Part shown: piece after piece, positions 52,961 to 61,652 of the stretch | Layout: each line of letters starts with the position of its first letter | How positions within the stretch are numbered: position 1 is the stretch's first letter | Assembly: GCF_025399895.1 (NCBI RefSeq) | Contig: NZ_JAODUA010000003.1 | Span: forward strand, 248,001-312,000 | Origin: Streptomyces sp. ASQP_92 | GTDB lineage: Bacteria; Actinomycetota; Actinomycetes; Streptomycetales; Streptomycetaceae | DNA length: 64,000 bases | Direction of reading: 5' to 3' | The notes under the pieces: model-generated | What the model was told of the DNA's origin: nothing | The model's database searches: none | The model's input: the letters and a program-made list of their open reading frames with translations, nothing else | Program-made: the position numbers and the translations under genes

Positions 52961-55432
52961 ATGAGCAGCCTCTTTGACGACAGCTTCCTTGCGGACCTCC
53001 AGCCCACCGAGGAGGAGCACCCGCCCCCGCCCGAGGAGTCGCACGCACCCGAAGCGGTGCCGGACGACCTGTTCGGCGGCCGATTCGACGCGCCCGCGGA
53101 CCGCGACGCGTACTACCGCGGCGGCGCCCCGCGCCCGGCGATCGACGCGGCCGCCCTCCTGGAGGGGCTGAACGAACAGCAGCGCGCCGCCGTCGTGCAC
53201 GCGGGTTCGCCGCTGCTCATCGTGGCCGGCGCCGGCTCCGGCAAGACCCGGGTGCTCACCCACCGCATCGCCCATCTGCTCGCGACCCGGGGCGTCCACC
53301 CCGGCCAGATCCTCGCGATCACCTTCACCAACAAGGCCGCGGGCGAGATGAAGGAGCGCGTGGAGCACCTGGTGGGCCCGCGCGCCAACGCGATGTGGGT
53401 CATGACCTTCCACAGCGCCTGCGTACGGATCCTGCGCCGCGAATCGAAGAAGCTCGGGTTCACCTCGTCGTTCTCGATCTACGACGCGGCCGACTCCAAG
53501 CGCCTGATGGCCCTGGTCTGCCGCGACCTCGAACTGGACCCGAAGAAGTTCCCGCCGAAGGCCTTCAGCGCCAAGGTCTCCAACCTGAAGAACGAGCTGA
53601 TCGACGAGGAGACCTTCGCCGGCCAGGCCGCCGACGGCTTCGAGAAGGCGCTCGCCCAGGCGTACACGATGTACCAGGCGCGGCTGCGCGAGGCCAACGC
53701 GCTGGACTTCGACGACATCATCATGACCACGGTCCACCTGCTCCAGGCCTTCCCGGACGTGGCCGAGCACTACCGGCTGCGCTTCCGGCACGTCCTGGTG
53801 GACGAGTACCAGGACACCAACCACGCCCAGTACACGCTGGTGCGGGAGCTGGTGGGCCCCTCCGGCCAGGCGCAGGCCCCCGCGGAGCTGTGCGTGGTGG
53901 GCGACGCCGACCAGTCGATCTACGCCTTCCGCGGCGCGACGATCCGCAACATCCTCCAGTTCGAGGAGGACTACCCGAGCGCGACGACGATCCTCCTGGA
54001 GCAGAACTACCGCTCAAGCCAGACGATCCTGTCCGCAGCGAACGCGGTGATCGAGCGCAATGAGAGCCGCCGCCCCAAGAACCTGTGGACGGACGCCGGG
54101 CCGGGCTCGCAGATCACCGGCTATGTCGCCGACACCGAGCACGACGAGGCGCAGTTCGTCGCCGACGAGATCGACCGGCTGACGGACAAGGGCGAGGCCA
54201 AGGCGGGAGACGTCGCCGTCTTCTACCGCACCAACGCCCAGTCCCGGGTCTTCGAAGAGATCTTCATCCGGGTCGGCCTGCCCTACAAGGTCGTCGGCGG
54301 CGTCCGCTTCTACGAGCGCAAGGAGGTCAGGGACGTCCTGGCCTATCTGCGCGTGCTGTCGAACGGCGAGGACACCGTCCCGCTGCGCCGCATCCTCAAC
54401 GTCCCCAAGCGCGGCATCGGCGAGCGCGCCGAGGCGATGATCGACGCCCTGTCCCTGCGCGAGAAGATCACCTTCCCGCAGGCGCTGCGCCGCGTCGACG
54501 AGGCGTACGGCATGGCGGCCCGCTCGGCCAACGCCGTCAAGCGCTTCAACGCGCTGATGGAGGAGCTCCGTACGATCGTCGACTCCGGCGCCGGGCCCGC
54601 CGTCGTCCTCGAAGCCGTCCTCGAACGGACCGGCTATCTGGCCGAGTTGCAGGCCTCCACCGACCCGCAGGACGAGACCCGTATCGAGAACCTCCAGGAA
54701 CTGGCCGCCGTGGCCCTGGAGTTCGAGCAGGAGCGCAGCGAGGCCGACGGCGCGGAGGGGGCGGGCGCGGGCACGCTCGCCGAGTTCCTGGAGAAGGTCG
54801 CCCTGGTCGCCGACTCCGACCAGATCCCCGACGAGGAGGAGGACGGCTCGGGAGTCATCACGCTGATGACGCTCCACACCGCCAAGGGCCTCGAATTCCC
54901 CGTGGTGTTCCTCACGGGCATGGAGGACGGCGTCTTCCCGCACATGCGGGCGCTCGGCCAGCCCAAGGAGCTGGAGGAGGAGCGCCGGCTCGCCTACGTC
55001 GGCATCACCCGCGCCCGCGAGCGGCTCTATCTGACGCGTTCCTCGATGCGCAGCGCCTGGGGCCAGCCCTCGTACAACCCGGCCTCGCGCTTCCTGGAGG
55101 AGATCCCGGTCAAGCACCTGGAGTGGAAGCGGAAGGGACCGATGGCCGCCCCGGCGGGCCCGGTCTCCGGCACGTCGCTCGGCGGCGGGATCGGCAACTC
55201 GCTGTCGTCGTCGCGGTCCAAGGCGGGCCCCTCGGGCTTCGCGACGCGGCGCGGCAACGACAAGCCGGTCGTCTCGCTCGTGGTCGGCGACCGCGTCACC
55301 CACGACCAGTTCGGCCTGGGCACCGTGATGTCGGTGACCGGAGCGGGCTCGGAGGCCCAGGCCACGATCGACTTCGGCGACGAGCGCCCGAAGAAGCTTC
55401 TGCTGCGGTACGCGCCGGTGGAAAAGCTCTGA
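52961..55432 (+). CDS. pcrA: ATP-dependent DNA helicase PcrA (UvrD/Rep family)
   Basis: 823 residues. An acidic N-terminal tail of about 65 residues precedes superfamily 1A motifs: Walker A AGAGSGKT (about residue 90), Ia TFTNKAAGEMKERV, II VDEYQDTN, III VVGDADQSIYAFRGA, IV EQNYRSSQ, V VITLMTLHTAKGLEF and VI YVGITRARERLYL. The C-terminal domain with VGDRVTHDQFGLGTVMSV is a Tudor-like RNA polymerase-binding module. It is a 3'-5' helicase for nucleotide-excision repair, replication restart and clearing of RNA polymerase. A DNA-damage-type promoter lies immediately upstream. Confidence 0.96.
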   Translation: MSSLFDDSFLADLQPTEEEHPPPPEESHAPEAVPDDLFGGRFDAPADRDAYYRGGAPRPAIDAAALLEGLNEQQRAAVVHAGSPLLIVAGAGSGKTRVLTHRIAHLLATRGVHPGQILAITFTNKAAGEMKERVEHLVGPRANAMWVMTFHSACVRILRRESKKLGFTSSFSIYDAADSKRLMALVCRDLELDPKKFPPKAFSAKVSNLKNELIDEETFAGQAADGFEKALAQAYTMYQARLREANALDFDDIIMTTVHLLQAFPDVAEHYRLRFRHVLVDEYQDTNHAQYTLVRELVGPSGQAQAPAELCVVGDADQSIYAFRGATIRNILQFEEDYPSATTILLEQNYRSSQTILSAANAVIERNESRRPKNLWTDAGPGSQITGYVADTEHDEAQFVADEIDRLTDKGEAKAGDVAVFYRTNAQSRVFEEIFIRVGLPYKVVGGVRFYERKEVRDVLAYLRVLSNGEDTVPLRRILNVPKRGIGERAEAMIDALSLREKITFPQALRRVDEAYGMAARSANAVKRFNALMEELRTIVDSGAGPAVVLEAVLERTGYLAELQASTDPQDETRIENLQELAAVALEFEQERSEADGAEGAGAGTLAEFLEKVALVADSDQIPDEEEDGSGVITLMTLHTAKGLEFPVVFLTGMEDGVFPHMRALGQPKELEEERRLAYVGITRARERLYLTRSSMRSAWGQPSYNPASRFLEEIPVKHLEWKRKGPMAAPAGPVSGTSLGGGIGNSLSSSRSKAGPSGFATRRGNDKPVVSLVVGDRVTHDQFGLGTVMSVTGAGSEAQATIDFGDERPKKLLLRYAPVEKL

Positions 55433-55459
55433 GCGGGCCCCCGGGCCGGAGGGACCCCG

Positions 55460-55483
55460 GGCCGTGGCCGCGCGGCCACGGCC
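55460..55483. terminator. Bidirectional terminator between pcrA and the M23 gene
   Basis: A perfect 24-bp palindrome whose core is CCGTGGCCGCGCGGCCACGG, 27 bases after the pcrA stop and 6 bases from the convergent stop, followed by TTCGGGTT. A near-identical palindrome occurs at 55506-55525 inside the M23 coding sequence. Confidence 0.8.
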
Positions 55484-55489
55484 TTCGGG

Positions 55490-57190
55490 TTACGTCGGGT
55501 CCAGGCCGTGGCTGCGCAGCCACGGCAGGGGGTCGATCGACGAGCCGCCGCCGGGGCGCACCTCGAAGTGGAGGTGGGGCCCGGTGGAGTTGCCGGAGTT
55601 CCCCGAGTACGCGATGACGTCGCCGGCCTTCACCGGACCCGAGCGGATCTTGGTGCTGGACAGATGGCAGTACCAGGTCTCGGTGCCATCGGCGCCGGTC
55701 ACTATGGCCATGTTCCCGTAGGCGCTGTTCCACTGCGTGCGGACCGTGCCGTCGATCGCCGACATCACGGGGGTGCCGTACGAGACCGGGAAGTCGATGC
55801 CGGTGTGCACCGACATCCAGTTGACGCCGGCCTGCCCGTAGTACGCGCTGAGCCCCTTCTGCGTCACCGGCAGGAGGAACTTGGGGCGCGCGGCTTCCTT
55901 GGCGGCCGCGGCGTCCGCCTTCCTCTTCTTGTCCGCGTCCTGACGGGCCTTGAGGTCGATACGTTCCTGCGTCCGGCTGGCCCGGTCGGCGAAGCTGCTC
56001 GCGTCGGCGCTGAGATTGGCGAGCTGGGTGTCCAGGTTCTTGTTGGCGGCGACCGGCTTGACCGAGGCGGGGTCGGACGCGGCCGTCACCGTGCTGCCCT
56101 CGTCCTTGCCCCCGGTCAGCCCGCTCACCGACGCGACCGCGACACCCGCGACGCCCATGACACACACCGACGGCACCGCGACGGTCAGCAGCGCCGAACG
56201 CTTGGCGGGCGTACGCCGCCGACGACTCGCCCCGCGCCGCGCCTCGGCGCGCGAACCGGGGACGGCCGCGCCGGGCAGATCCCGGGGGATCCCGCCGGTC
56301 TCGGGGCCGGACGCCGAGCCCGGCTCCTCCAAGAGGTCGACCTGGGCGAACTCGGCTGTCTCGTAAGGCAGTTGAGGCTCCGACTCCAGCGGGTGGAGGT
56401 CGAGCCGGGGGAGGGCCGCGGTCGCGGTCGGCGTCGCCTTGGTCGCGGCCGTCGCGTCGGGCGTCGTCGTGTTCCACGCGGTCGCGTCGTAGGTGCCGGT
56501 CTCGGACTGCGAACCGAGCACGGACCACTGGCCCGTGGAGTCATACGCGGAGGCGAACGCGGTGTTGTCGTACTGACCGGTGTCCTGCGCCTGATTCCAC
56601 GCGGAGGCGTCCCATTGGCCCGTGGTGTCGAAACCGCCCGTCTCGAAGCTGCCCGTGTCGAAGCTGCCCGTGTCGAGGGGGCTCGGCGTCGCGAAGGGGG
56701 CGGTGGGGAAGGTGCCGGTGTCGGCGCCGTGACCGCTGAAGGCGTGCGGGGCGAACGTGCCGGTGTCGGAACCCTGGGTGGGGAAGGCGTGCGTCGCGAA
56801 CTGACCGGTGCTGAACGTGCCGGTGTCGAACTGCCCTGTCCCGTGCGGGTTGTCGTCGCGCCGGCCGGTGTCGAAGGCGTCCGTACGGAAGGCCCTGCCG
56901 TCCAACGTGCCGGTCGCGCCGTCCGGTTCGTACGCCGTCGCCTGGGCCGGAACCGTCCACTGGCCGGTGGTCTCGTACGGGGCGGCGAACGTGCCGGTGT
57001 CGAACTGGCCGGTACCGCCCGCCTGGTGGGCGTTCCGGTCGTCGTGCGCGTCCTGCATGGCGCCGAAGAGCGGATCCACGGCGAAACTGCCGGTGCTCCG
57101 GGTATGGGTTCCGGCGCCGTCATGGCCACTGCTGCCGTTGAGGTAACCGTCGTGTCCGACGTACCCGGCGTGGGCGTGCTGGTCAGTCAC
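55490..57190 (-). CDS. Membrane-anchored M23 family metallopeptidase with repetitive N-terminus
   Basis: 566 residues. Residues 1-300 are low-complexity and rich in Gly, Thr, Phe, Asp and Gln, with many F-D-T-G units. A basic stretch (ARRGASRRRRTPAKR) and one membrane helix near 350 follow, then a coiled coil of about 90 residues (RTQERIDLKARQDADKKRK). The M23/LytM domain has zinc ligands in HTGIDFPVSYG and GPHLHFEV. It cleaves peptidoglycan cross-bridges outside. The GTG at 57190 follows AGAGAAG; an ATG at 57238 is an alternative. A promoter TTGTCG-N18-TACAGT (57272-57301, minus) lies upstream. Confidence 0.85.
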   Translation of the reverse strand: MTDQHAHAGYVGHDGYLNGSSGHDGAGTHTRSTGSFAVDPLFGAMQDAHDDRNAHQAGGTGQFDTGTFAAPYETTGQWTVPAQATAYEPDGATGTLDGRAFRTDAFDTGRRDDNPHGTGQFDTGTFSTGQFATHAFPTQGSDTGTFAPHAFSGHGADTGTFPTAPFATPSPLDTGSFDTGSFETGGFDTTGQWDASAWNQAQDTGQYDNTAFASAYDSTGQWSVLGSQSETGTYDATAWNTTTPDATAATKATPTATAALPRLDLHPLESEPQLPYETAEFAQVDLLEEPGSASGPETGGIPRDLPGAAVPGSRAEARRGASRRRRTPAKRSALLTVAVPSVCVMGVAGVAVASVSGLTGGKDEGSTVTAASDPASVKPVAANKNLDTQLANLSADASSFADRASRTQERIDLKARQDADKKRKADAAAAKEAARPKFLLPVTQKGLSAYYGQAGVNWMSVHTGIDFPVSYGTPVMSAIDGTVRTQWNSAYGNMAIVTGADGTETWYCHLSSTKIRSGPVKAGDVIAYSGNSGNSTGPHLHFEVRPGGGSSIDPLPWLRSHGLDPT

Positions 57191-57513
57191 CAACTTCTCT
57201 CTCGCCTCGGCAACAGAACCTGCGGCCGGGGTCCCCATGGGGGTGGGGGTCCCGGGGGCAGCAGTGGCGTGACTGTACCCGGCGGTACGCGGGGCCGACA
57301 ATCTTCGGCGGAGTTTCCGGTTCCGGGAAACGGGCAATCGGCCGTCTTTCGGCGGGACGCGGACCGAGCTTTGGCCTTGCGTTCGGGGCCCGTTCGACGT
57401 CCGCCGCGTGCGGATACGTGGTCGCGGCCGACTCCGGGCAGCTGCATCAGGCCGGGAGTCGGCACCGGTTTGTCGTGATGTCACCCCGTTCGGGCGCCCG
57501 GGCGTGTTTCCGC
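57191..57513. other. Interval between the lipase and M23 genes
   Basis: 323 bases. It contains the minus-strand promoter of the M23 gene: -35 TTGTCG (57296-57301), 18 bases, -10 TACAGT (57272-57277). The remainder, towards the lipase start side, shows no ORF or clear hairpin. Confidence 0.5.
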
Positions 57514-58335
57514 TCAGGCCACCGAGAACGCGTCCTGGTCGGCTACCTCCGCCTCCCCTGCGGTCAGCGCCTGGCGCACCCCGGCCGCGACCGCCGGGTG
57601 GACCGGCATGGCGAGATGGCCGATTCCGGTGACCCGGACGTTCTGGACGATCAGATCGGGGTGGTCGATCCGGGCGGTCTCCACGGGAATCATCAACGTG
57701 TCCAGATCGCTCCAGAAGCTCACGAACCGGGTGCGGACACCCGGCGCGGGGCCGCGCAACTCCTCGACGAGATCAGAGCCGGGACACATCTGGCGCACGA
57801 TCGGATGAGCGTGCGCGAGCTGCGCCGAGCGCGTCCCCGTATGGGGGGTGGCCAGCGTGACCAGGGTGCGGACCCGGAGATCGCCGCCCAGACGCTGCAC
57901 GTAGTAGCGGGCTATGAGGCCCCCCAGGCTGTGCCCCACGATGTCCACCTCGCCGTGCCCGGTCCGGGCGCAGATCTCCTCGACATGGCGGCCGAGCAGT
58001 TCGGCGGCGACCCGGACGTCGACGGTCAGCGGCGAGTAGTTGAGCGATTCGAGGTGGCGCCAGCCGTGCCGGGCCAGCGAACGGCGCAGCAGCACGAAGA
58101 CGGACCGGTTGTCGATGAACCCGTGCAGCAGCACCACCGGCGGGTGCGCCCGGCCGGCGGTGGGGAGCTGCGGCGCGGTGCCGTCGGGCGCGGGGCGCCG
58201 CTCGGGGGTCAGGCCGGAGGGGTAGAGCAGCAGGTGCCCGGCCAGCACGGCCAGGTCGATCGCGGTGGCCCGGATCAGGGCCGCCGTCCACCACGCCCGG
58301 CGCAGGCACGGCGGCATAAGCGTGAAGAGCTGCAC
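57514..58335 (-). CDS. Lipase/esterase, alpha/beta hydrolase
   Basis: 273 residues. A hydrophobic N-terminus (AALIRATAIDLAVLAGHLLLYP) may anchor the protein. The hydrolase fold follows: VVLLHGFIDNRS (oxyanion loop), the nucleophile in DIVGHSLGGLIARYY, a probable Asp in SDLDTLMIP and His in GIGHLAM. It resembles triacylglycerol lipases and palmitoyl thioesterase-like esterases. The GTG start has GGGAGG 8 bases upstream. It stands alone, divergent from icmB. Confidence 0.87.
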   Translation of the reverse strand: MQLFTLMPPCLRRAWWTAALIRATAIDLAVLAGHLLLYPSGLTPERRPAPDGTAPQLPTAGRAHPPVVLLHGFIDNRSVFVLLRRSLARHGWRHLESLNYSPLTVDVRVAAELLGRHVEEICARTGHGEVDIVGHSLGGLIARYYVQRLGGDLRVRTLVTLATPHTGTRSAQLAHAHPIVRQMCPGSDLVEELRGPAPGVRTRFVSFWSDLDTLMIPVETARIDHPDLIVQNVRVTGIGHLAMPVHPAVAAGVRQALTAGEAEVADQDAFSVA

Positions 58336-58749
58336 GGCGGCGACCTCCCGAATGGCACACGGGAGGCCGCTCCGTCCCCCGTGGCGCCCTCATGGGGTTC
58401 CGCCGCGACCCGCTCCGACCTGGGGTCGATGCGCTCCGGGAGCCGGCCCGAGCCGAGCCGGCGCCGAAAGACGAGGGGCCGGACCACCGTGCTGAACGGC
58501 TCACAGCACGGGGGTACGGCACCTTCGTGGCGGCTCCCCTCGCGTCCGTGCCCACACGGCGCAACGCTCTCCGGCCGGGGCCGGCGGGCCGACTGATGCG
58601 GGTACGGTGCGAAACGAACGTGTCCCACGTGTGATTTCCCCCTCCCTCTCCACCGTGAAACGGCGGGTTGCGGGATGCTGTCGATAACGTTCGTTCACTT
58701 CCCGGCTCTTTGGCGCGGGGGTGCGCAGGTGGGACATGTGGAGGCAGTG
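58336..58749. other. Divergent lipase/icmB upstream region
   Basis: 414 bases without a convincing gene. ACGTG-N3-CACGT (58618-58630) is an inverted repeat, and a relatively AT-rich stretch around 58680-58700 (ATAACGTTCGTTCAC) probably contains the icmB promoter. No clear -10/-35 pair could be fixed. Confidence 0.45.
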
Positions 58750-59163
58750 ATGGGTGTAACTGGTCCGATCCGCGTGGTGGTGGCCAAGCCGGGGCTCGAC
58801 GGTCACGACCGCGGCGCCAAGGTCATCGCGCGGGCGCTGCGTGACGCCGGCATGGAGGTCATCTACACCGGGCTGCACCAGACGCCCGAGCAGATCGTCG
58901 ACACCGCGATCCAGGAGGACGCCGACGCCATCGGCCTCTCGATCCTCTCCGGTGCGCACAACACGCTGTTCGCGAAGGTGCTGGAGCTGTTGAAGGAGCG
59001 GGACGCGGAGGACATCAAGGTCTTCGGCGGGGGGATCATCCCCGAGGCGGACATTCCGCCGCTGAAGGAGCTCGGGGTGGCGGAGATCTTTACGCCCGGG
59101 GCGACTACGGCGTCGATTGTTACGTGGGTCAACGCGAATGTGCGGCAGCCGGCGGGGGCGTGA
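58750..59163 (+). CDS. icmB: Isobutyryl-CoA mutase small (cobalamin-binding) subunit
   Basis: 137 residues, a stand-alone B12-binding domain. It has the D17-x-H19-x-x-G22 motif (H19 is the lower cobalt ligand), the Ser-containing SILSGAHNT and the Gly-rich [10 protein letters not shown]. Its length matches stand-alone IcmB, which pairs with a separate large subunit to interconvert isobutyryl-CoA and n-butyryl-CoA. The large subunit is not in this window. The ATG at 58750 has GGAGG 5 bases upstream; the open frame extends 25 codons further. A small subunit of another acyl-CoA mutase is the alternative. Confidence 0.87.
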   Translation: MGVTGPIRVVVAKPGLDGHDRGAKVIARALRDAGMEVIYTGLHQTPEQIVDTAIQEDADAIGLSILSGAHNTLFAKVLELLKERDAEDIKVFGGGIIPEADIPPLKELGVAEIFTPGATTASIVTWVNANVRQPAGA

Positions 59164-59677
59164 CGGGGGGCCTCGTCTTGGGGGCGTTTTCCCACCCGCC
59201 CGCCCGTGCGGGGGGTTGGCTGGTTCCGGCCCCCCCCTGGGGCTCCGCCCCAGGCCCCAGGCACCTTTGCCCACCCACCCGCCCGTAGGCCCGGGGTTGG
59301 CTGGTTCCGGCCCCCCTGGGGCTCCGCCCCAGACCCCGTATCGCGCCTTAAGGGCGCTCGTCCTCAAACGCCGGACGGGCTGAAATGCCCGATGCTGGCC
59401 AGCACCAGTACCGCTAAGGGGCGCGGGGAACTGCGCGAGGAGCGACCACGGTCCGCGGACCGAAGAGGGTCTAGGGGCGCGGGGAACTGCGCGACCGGCC
59501 CTCTGCGGCCCGCAGGCGAAGGCGGGTTTTTCAGGGGCGCGGGGAACTGCGCGAGAAGCGGCCGCGGTCCGCAGGATCGAGCGGGTTGAGGGGCGCGGGG
59601 AACTGCGCGAGGGCGGGGGCACGGGGTGCCGGCTGAAGCGGGGTGGGGGGTGCCGGGACCGCCGGCCCGCCGGGCGG
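59164..59677. repeat. Dispersed-repeat block between icmB and the DUF5691 gene
   Basis: 514 bases without a gene. A unit of about 65 bases containing GGTTGGCTGGTTCCGGCC and GGGGCTCCGCCCCAG occurs twice (about 59191-59256 and 59271-59332). A segment with CGCCGGACGGGCTGAAA follows (59370-59386). Four copies of an element with core GCGCGGGGAACTGCGC start at 59418, 59474, 59534 and 59590, spaced 56-60 bases. These elements are common between genes in Streptomyces. They sit between two converging transcripts. Confidence 0.85.
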
Positions 59678-61456
59678 CTAGGGGGTTAGTTCTGAGCGCA
59701 TGGCTGCGCGCAGCCCCAACGTGGCCACCAGCCTCTGGAACGCCTCCGCCCAGTACCCCCCCGCCCCCGGCGACGCCCCCTCCTCCTCCGGCGGCGTAGC
59801 CGTCAACGCCTCCAGGCGGCCCGACTCCGCAGGATCGAGGCAGCGCTCGGCCAGGCCCATGACCCCGCTGAAGCTCCACGGGTAGCTCCCCGCGTCCCGC
59901 GCGATCTCCAGTGCGTCCACCACGGCCCGCCCCAGCGCCTCCGCCCACGGCACCACGCACACCCCGAGCAGCTGGAACGCCTCCGACAGGCCGTGCGCGG
60001 ATATGAACCGGGCCACCCAGTCGGCCCGTTCGGGCTCCGCGAGGACGGACAGGAGCTTGGCCCGCTCGGCCAGCGACGCCGTGCCCGCCCCCTCGCCGGG
60101 TGGCGCCGACGGCGCGCCGAGCAGCGCCCGCGACCATTCCGCGTCCCGTTGCCTCACCGCCGCCCGACACCACGCCGCGTGCAGCTCGTCGCCCCAGTCG
60201 TCGGCCACCGGCAGCGCCACGATGTCGGTGACCGTCCGTCCGCCGAGCCGTCGCGGCCAGATACCGAGCGGCGTCGACTCCACCAACTGGCCCAGCCACC
60301 ACGACCGTTCACCCCGGCCCGCCGGCGGCCGCGGCGCCACCCCGTCCCGCTGCATCGCCGCGTCACATTCGTGCGGCGCTTCCACCGAGATCACCGCCTC
60401 GTCGCCCGTCCGGTCCAGGGACACGCAGGACGCGGCGCGGTCGGCCATCCGTCCCGCCAGTGCCGAGTCGGGCAGCGCGGAGAGCAGCTCCGCCGCCGTC
60501 GCCCGCACATTGCGGCTCCGGTCGGCCAGGGCCTGCTCCAGGAACGGCTCGTCGGCGGACGACAGCCCATCGCGCAGCGAGTCCAGGAACAGGAGACGGT
60601 CCTCGGCACGTTCGGACGCCCAGCTCGAAGCCAGCAGCGTACGGCCCGCGTCCGCGTCGTGCGCCCGTACCGTCGCCAGCAGCGCCACCCGTTCCGCGAA
60701 AAGGCCCTCGTCCCAGAGGAGTTGTACGGATTCGGCGTCCCCCGGGTCGGGCAGCAGCGCGTTCCCCGCGCCCCCGCGGAGCGCGAAGCGCCACTCCGGG
60801 TTGAGTCCGGCGAGCCACAGCCCGCGCGGGCCCGCGAAGGCCAGGGCCAAGGGGCGCAGGTCGGTGCGGGCCCGCGCCGCGTCGAGCAGCGTGGGCAACA
60901 GCGCCGCCGGTGCGCGCAGGCCCCGTTCATTGGCGATGGCCAGCCACTGCGGGAGCAACTCGCCCAGGTCGGGCGCGCTCCCTCGGCGGCCCCCGGCATG
61001 GGCCGGCGCCGACCGGTCGGCGAGCAGCAACGCCAGACGCCGCCGCGCCGCGTCCGGTGGCTCCGGGCGTTCGTCCGGGGGAGCGGCGGGCGGACGCCCT
61101 GCCGCCACGGCCGGCACCAGCCCTGCCCTGCGACGCAGTGTCTGCGTCGCGGCGGCATCGAGCACCTCCCCGGGCGACCCGGTCCCGGGCCGCCGGTCGG
61201 TACCAAGCAGGGCGCCGGTCACCAGCTCCTCCCAGGATCGACATCCGCTGCCGCCTCCCTCGCCCTTGGCGCCGGCGCCCAAGCGGGACCCCGCACCGCC
61301 CGTGGCCTTCGCCCGAGCACCCGCGTCGCCCCCGAGAGAAGGGGAGTCTCCGTCCCCCGCGCCCTCCGTACGGGCGCCCGTACCGCCCCCGCCAACCCCC
61401 TGTTCGCCGTCGACACGGCTCACGCCGCCCACGCCCTCGATGGTCGCCCTGGTCAT
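59678..61456 (-). CDS. DUF5691 family protein
   Basis: 592 residues. A Gly/Ala-rich disordered N-terminus of about 75 residues is followed by a helical, Trp/Arg/Leu-rich protein. Features are WEELVTGALLGTDRRP, a HEAT-like central portion (LEQALADRSRNVRATAAELLSALPDS) and VSVEAPHECDAAMQRDG. It matches DUF5691, found beside SWIM zinc-finger and MoxR/VWA genes. No signal peptide or membrane helix. The ATG at 61456 has AAGGGGG upstream. It follows the SWIM gene on the same strand after 196 bases. Molecular function unknown; it may be a scaffold for the neighbouring ATPase system. Confidence 0.82.
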   Translation of the reverse strand: MTRATIEGVGGVSRVDGEQGVGGGGTGARTEGAGDGDSPSLGGDAGARAKATGGAGSRLGAGAKGEGGGSGCRSWEELVTGALLGTDRRPGTGSPGEVLDAAATQTLRRRAGLVPAVAAGRPPAAPPDERPEPPDAARRRLALLLADRSAPAHAGGRRGSAPDLGELLPQWLAIANERGLRAPAALLPTLLDAARARTDLRPLALAFAGPRGLWLAGLNPEWRFALRGGAGNALLPDPGDAESVQLLWDEGLFAERVALLATVRAHDADAGRTLLASSWASERAEDRLLFLDSLRDGLSSADEPFLEQALADRSRNVRATAAELLSALPDSALAGRMADRAASCVSLDRTGDEAVISVEAPHECDAAMQRDGVAPRPPAGRGERSWWLGQLVESTPLGIWPRRLGGRTVTDIVALPVADDWGDELHAAWCRAAVRQRDAEWSRALLGAPSAPPGEGAGTASLAERAKLLSVLAEPERADWVARFISAHGLSEAFQLLGVCVVPWAEALGRAVVDALEIARDAGSYPWSFSGVMGLAERCLDPAESGRLEALTATPPEEEGASPGAGGYWAEAFQRLVATLGLRAAMRSELTP

Positions 61457-61652
61457 CGAACCCCCTTCATGCCGGACTGCTGTGTTCGGTGTGTCGCTGT
61501 ATTCGGTGCCGCCTCATTCACGACCGCCCCGCACCCCTACGCCGGCCGCTCTGTGCCCCTACGCTGCCCGCCCCGCACCCCTACGCCGGCCGGTCTGCGT
61601 AGGGCGGCGACCCTCTGTCTGCCTCCGCCCTCCGGAGGGCCCGGCGCGCCCC
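61457..61652. other. SWIM-DUF5691 spacer with a 25-bp direct repeat
   Basis: 196 bases. A 25-base sequence with the core CCCCGCACCCCTACGCCGGC occurs identically at 61524-61548 and 61568-61592, with a degenerate copy between. No promoter or terminator is evident. Confidence 0.6.

Noticed and set aside
59164..59677. A CRISPR array
   Set aside because: The repeat core is short and GC-palindromic with only four copies, no cas genes are present, and the element type is common between Streptomyces genes.
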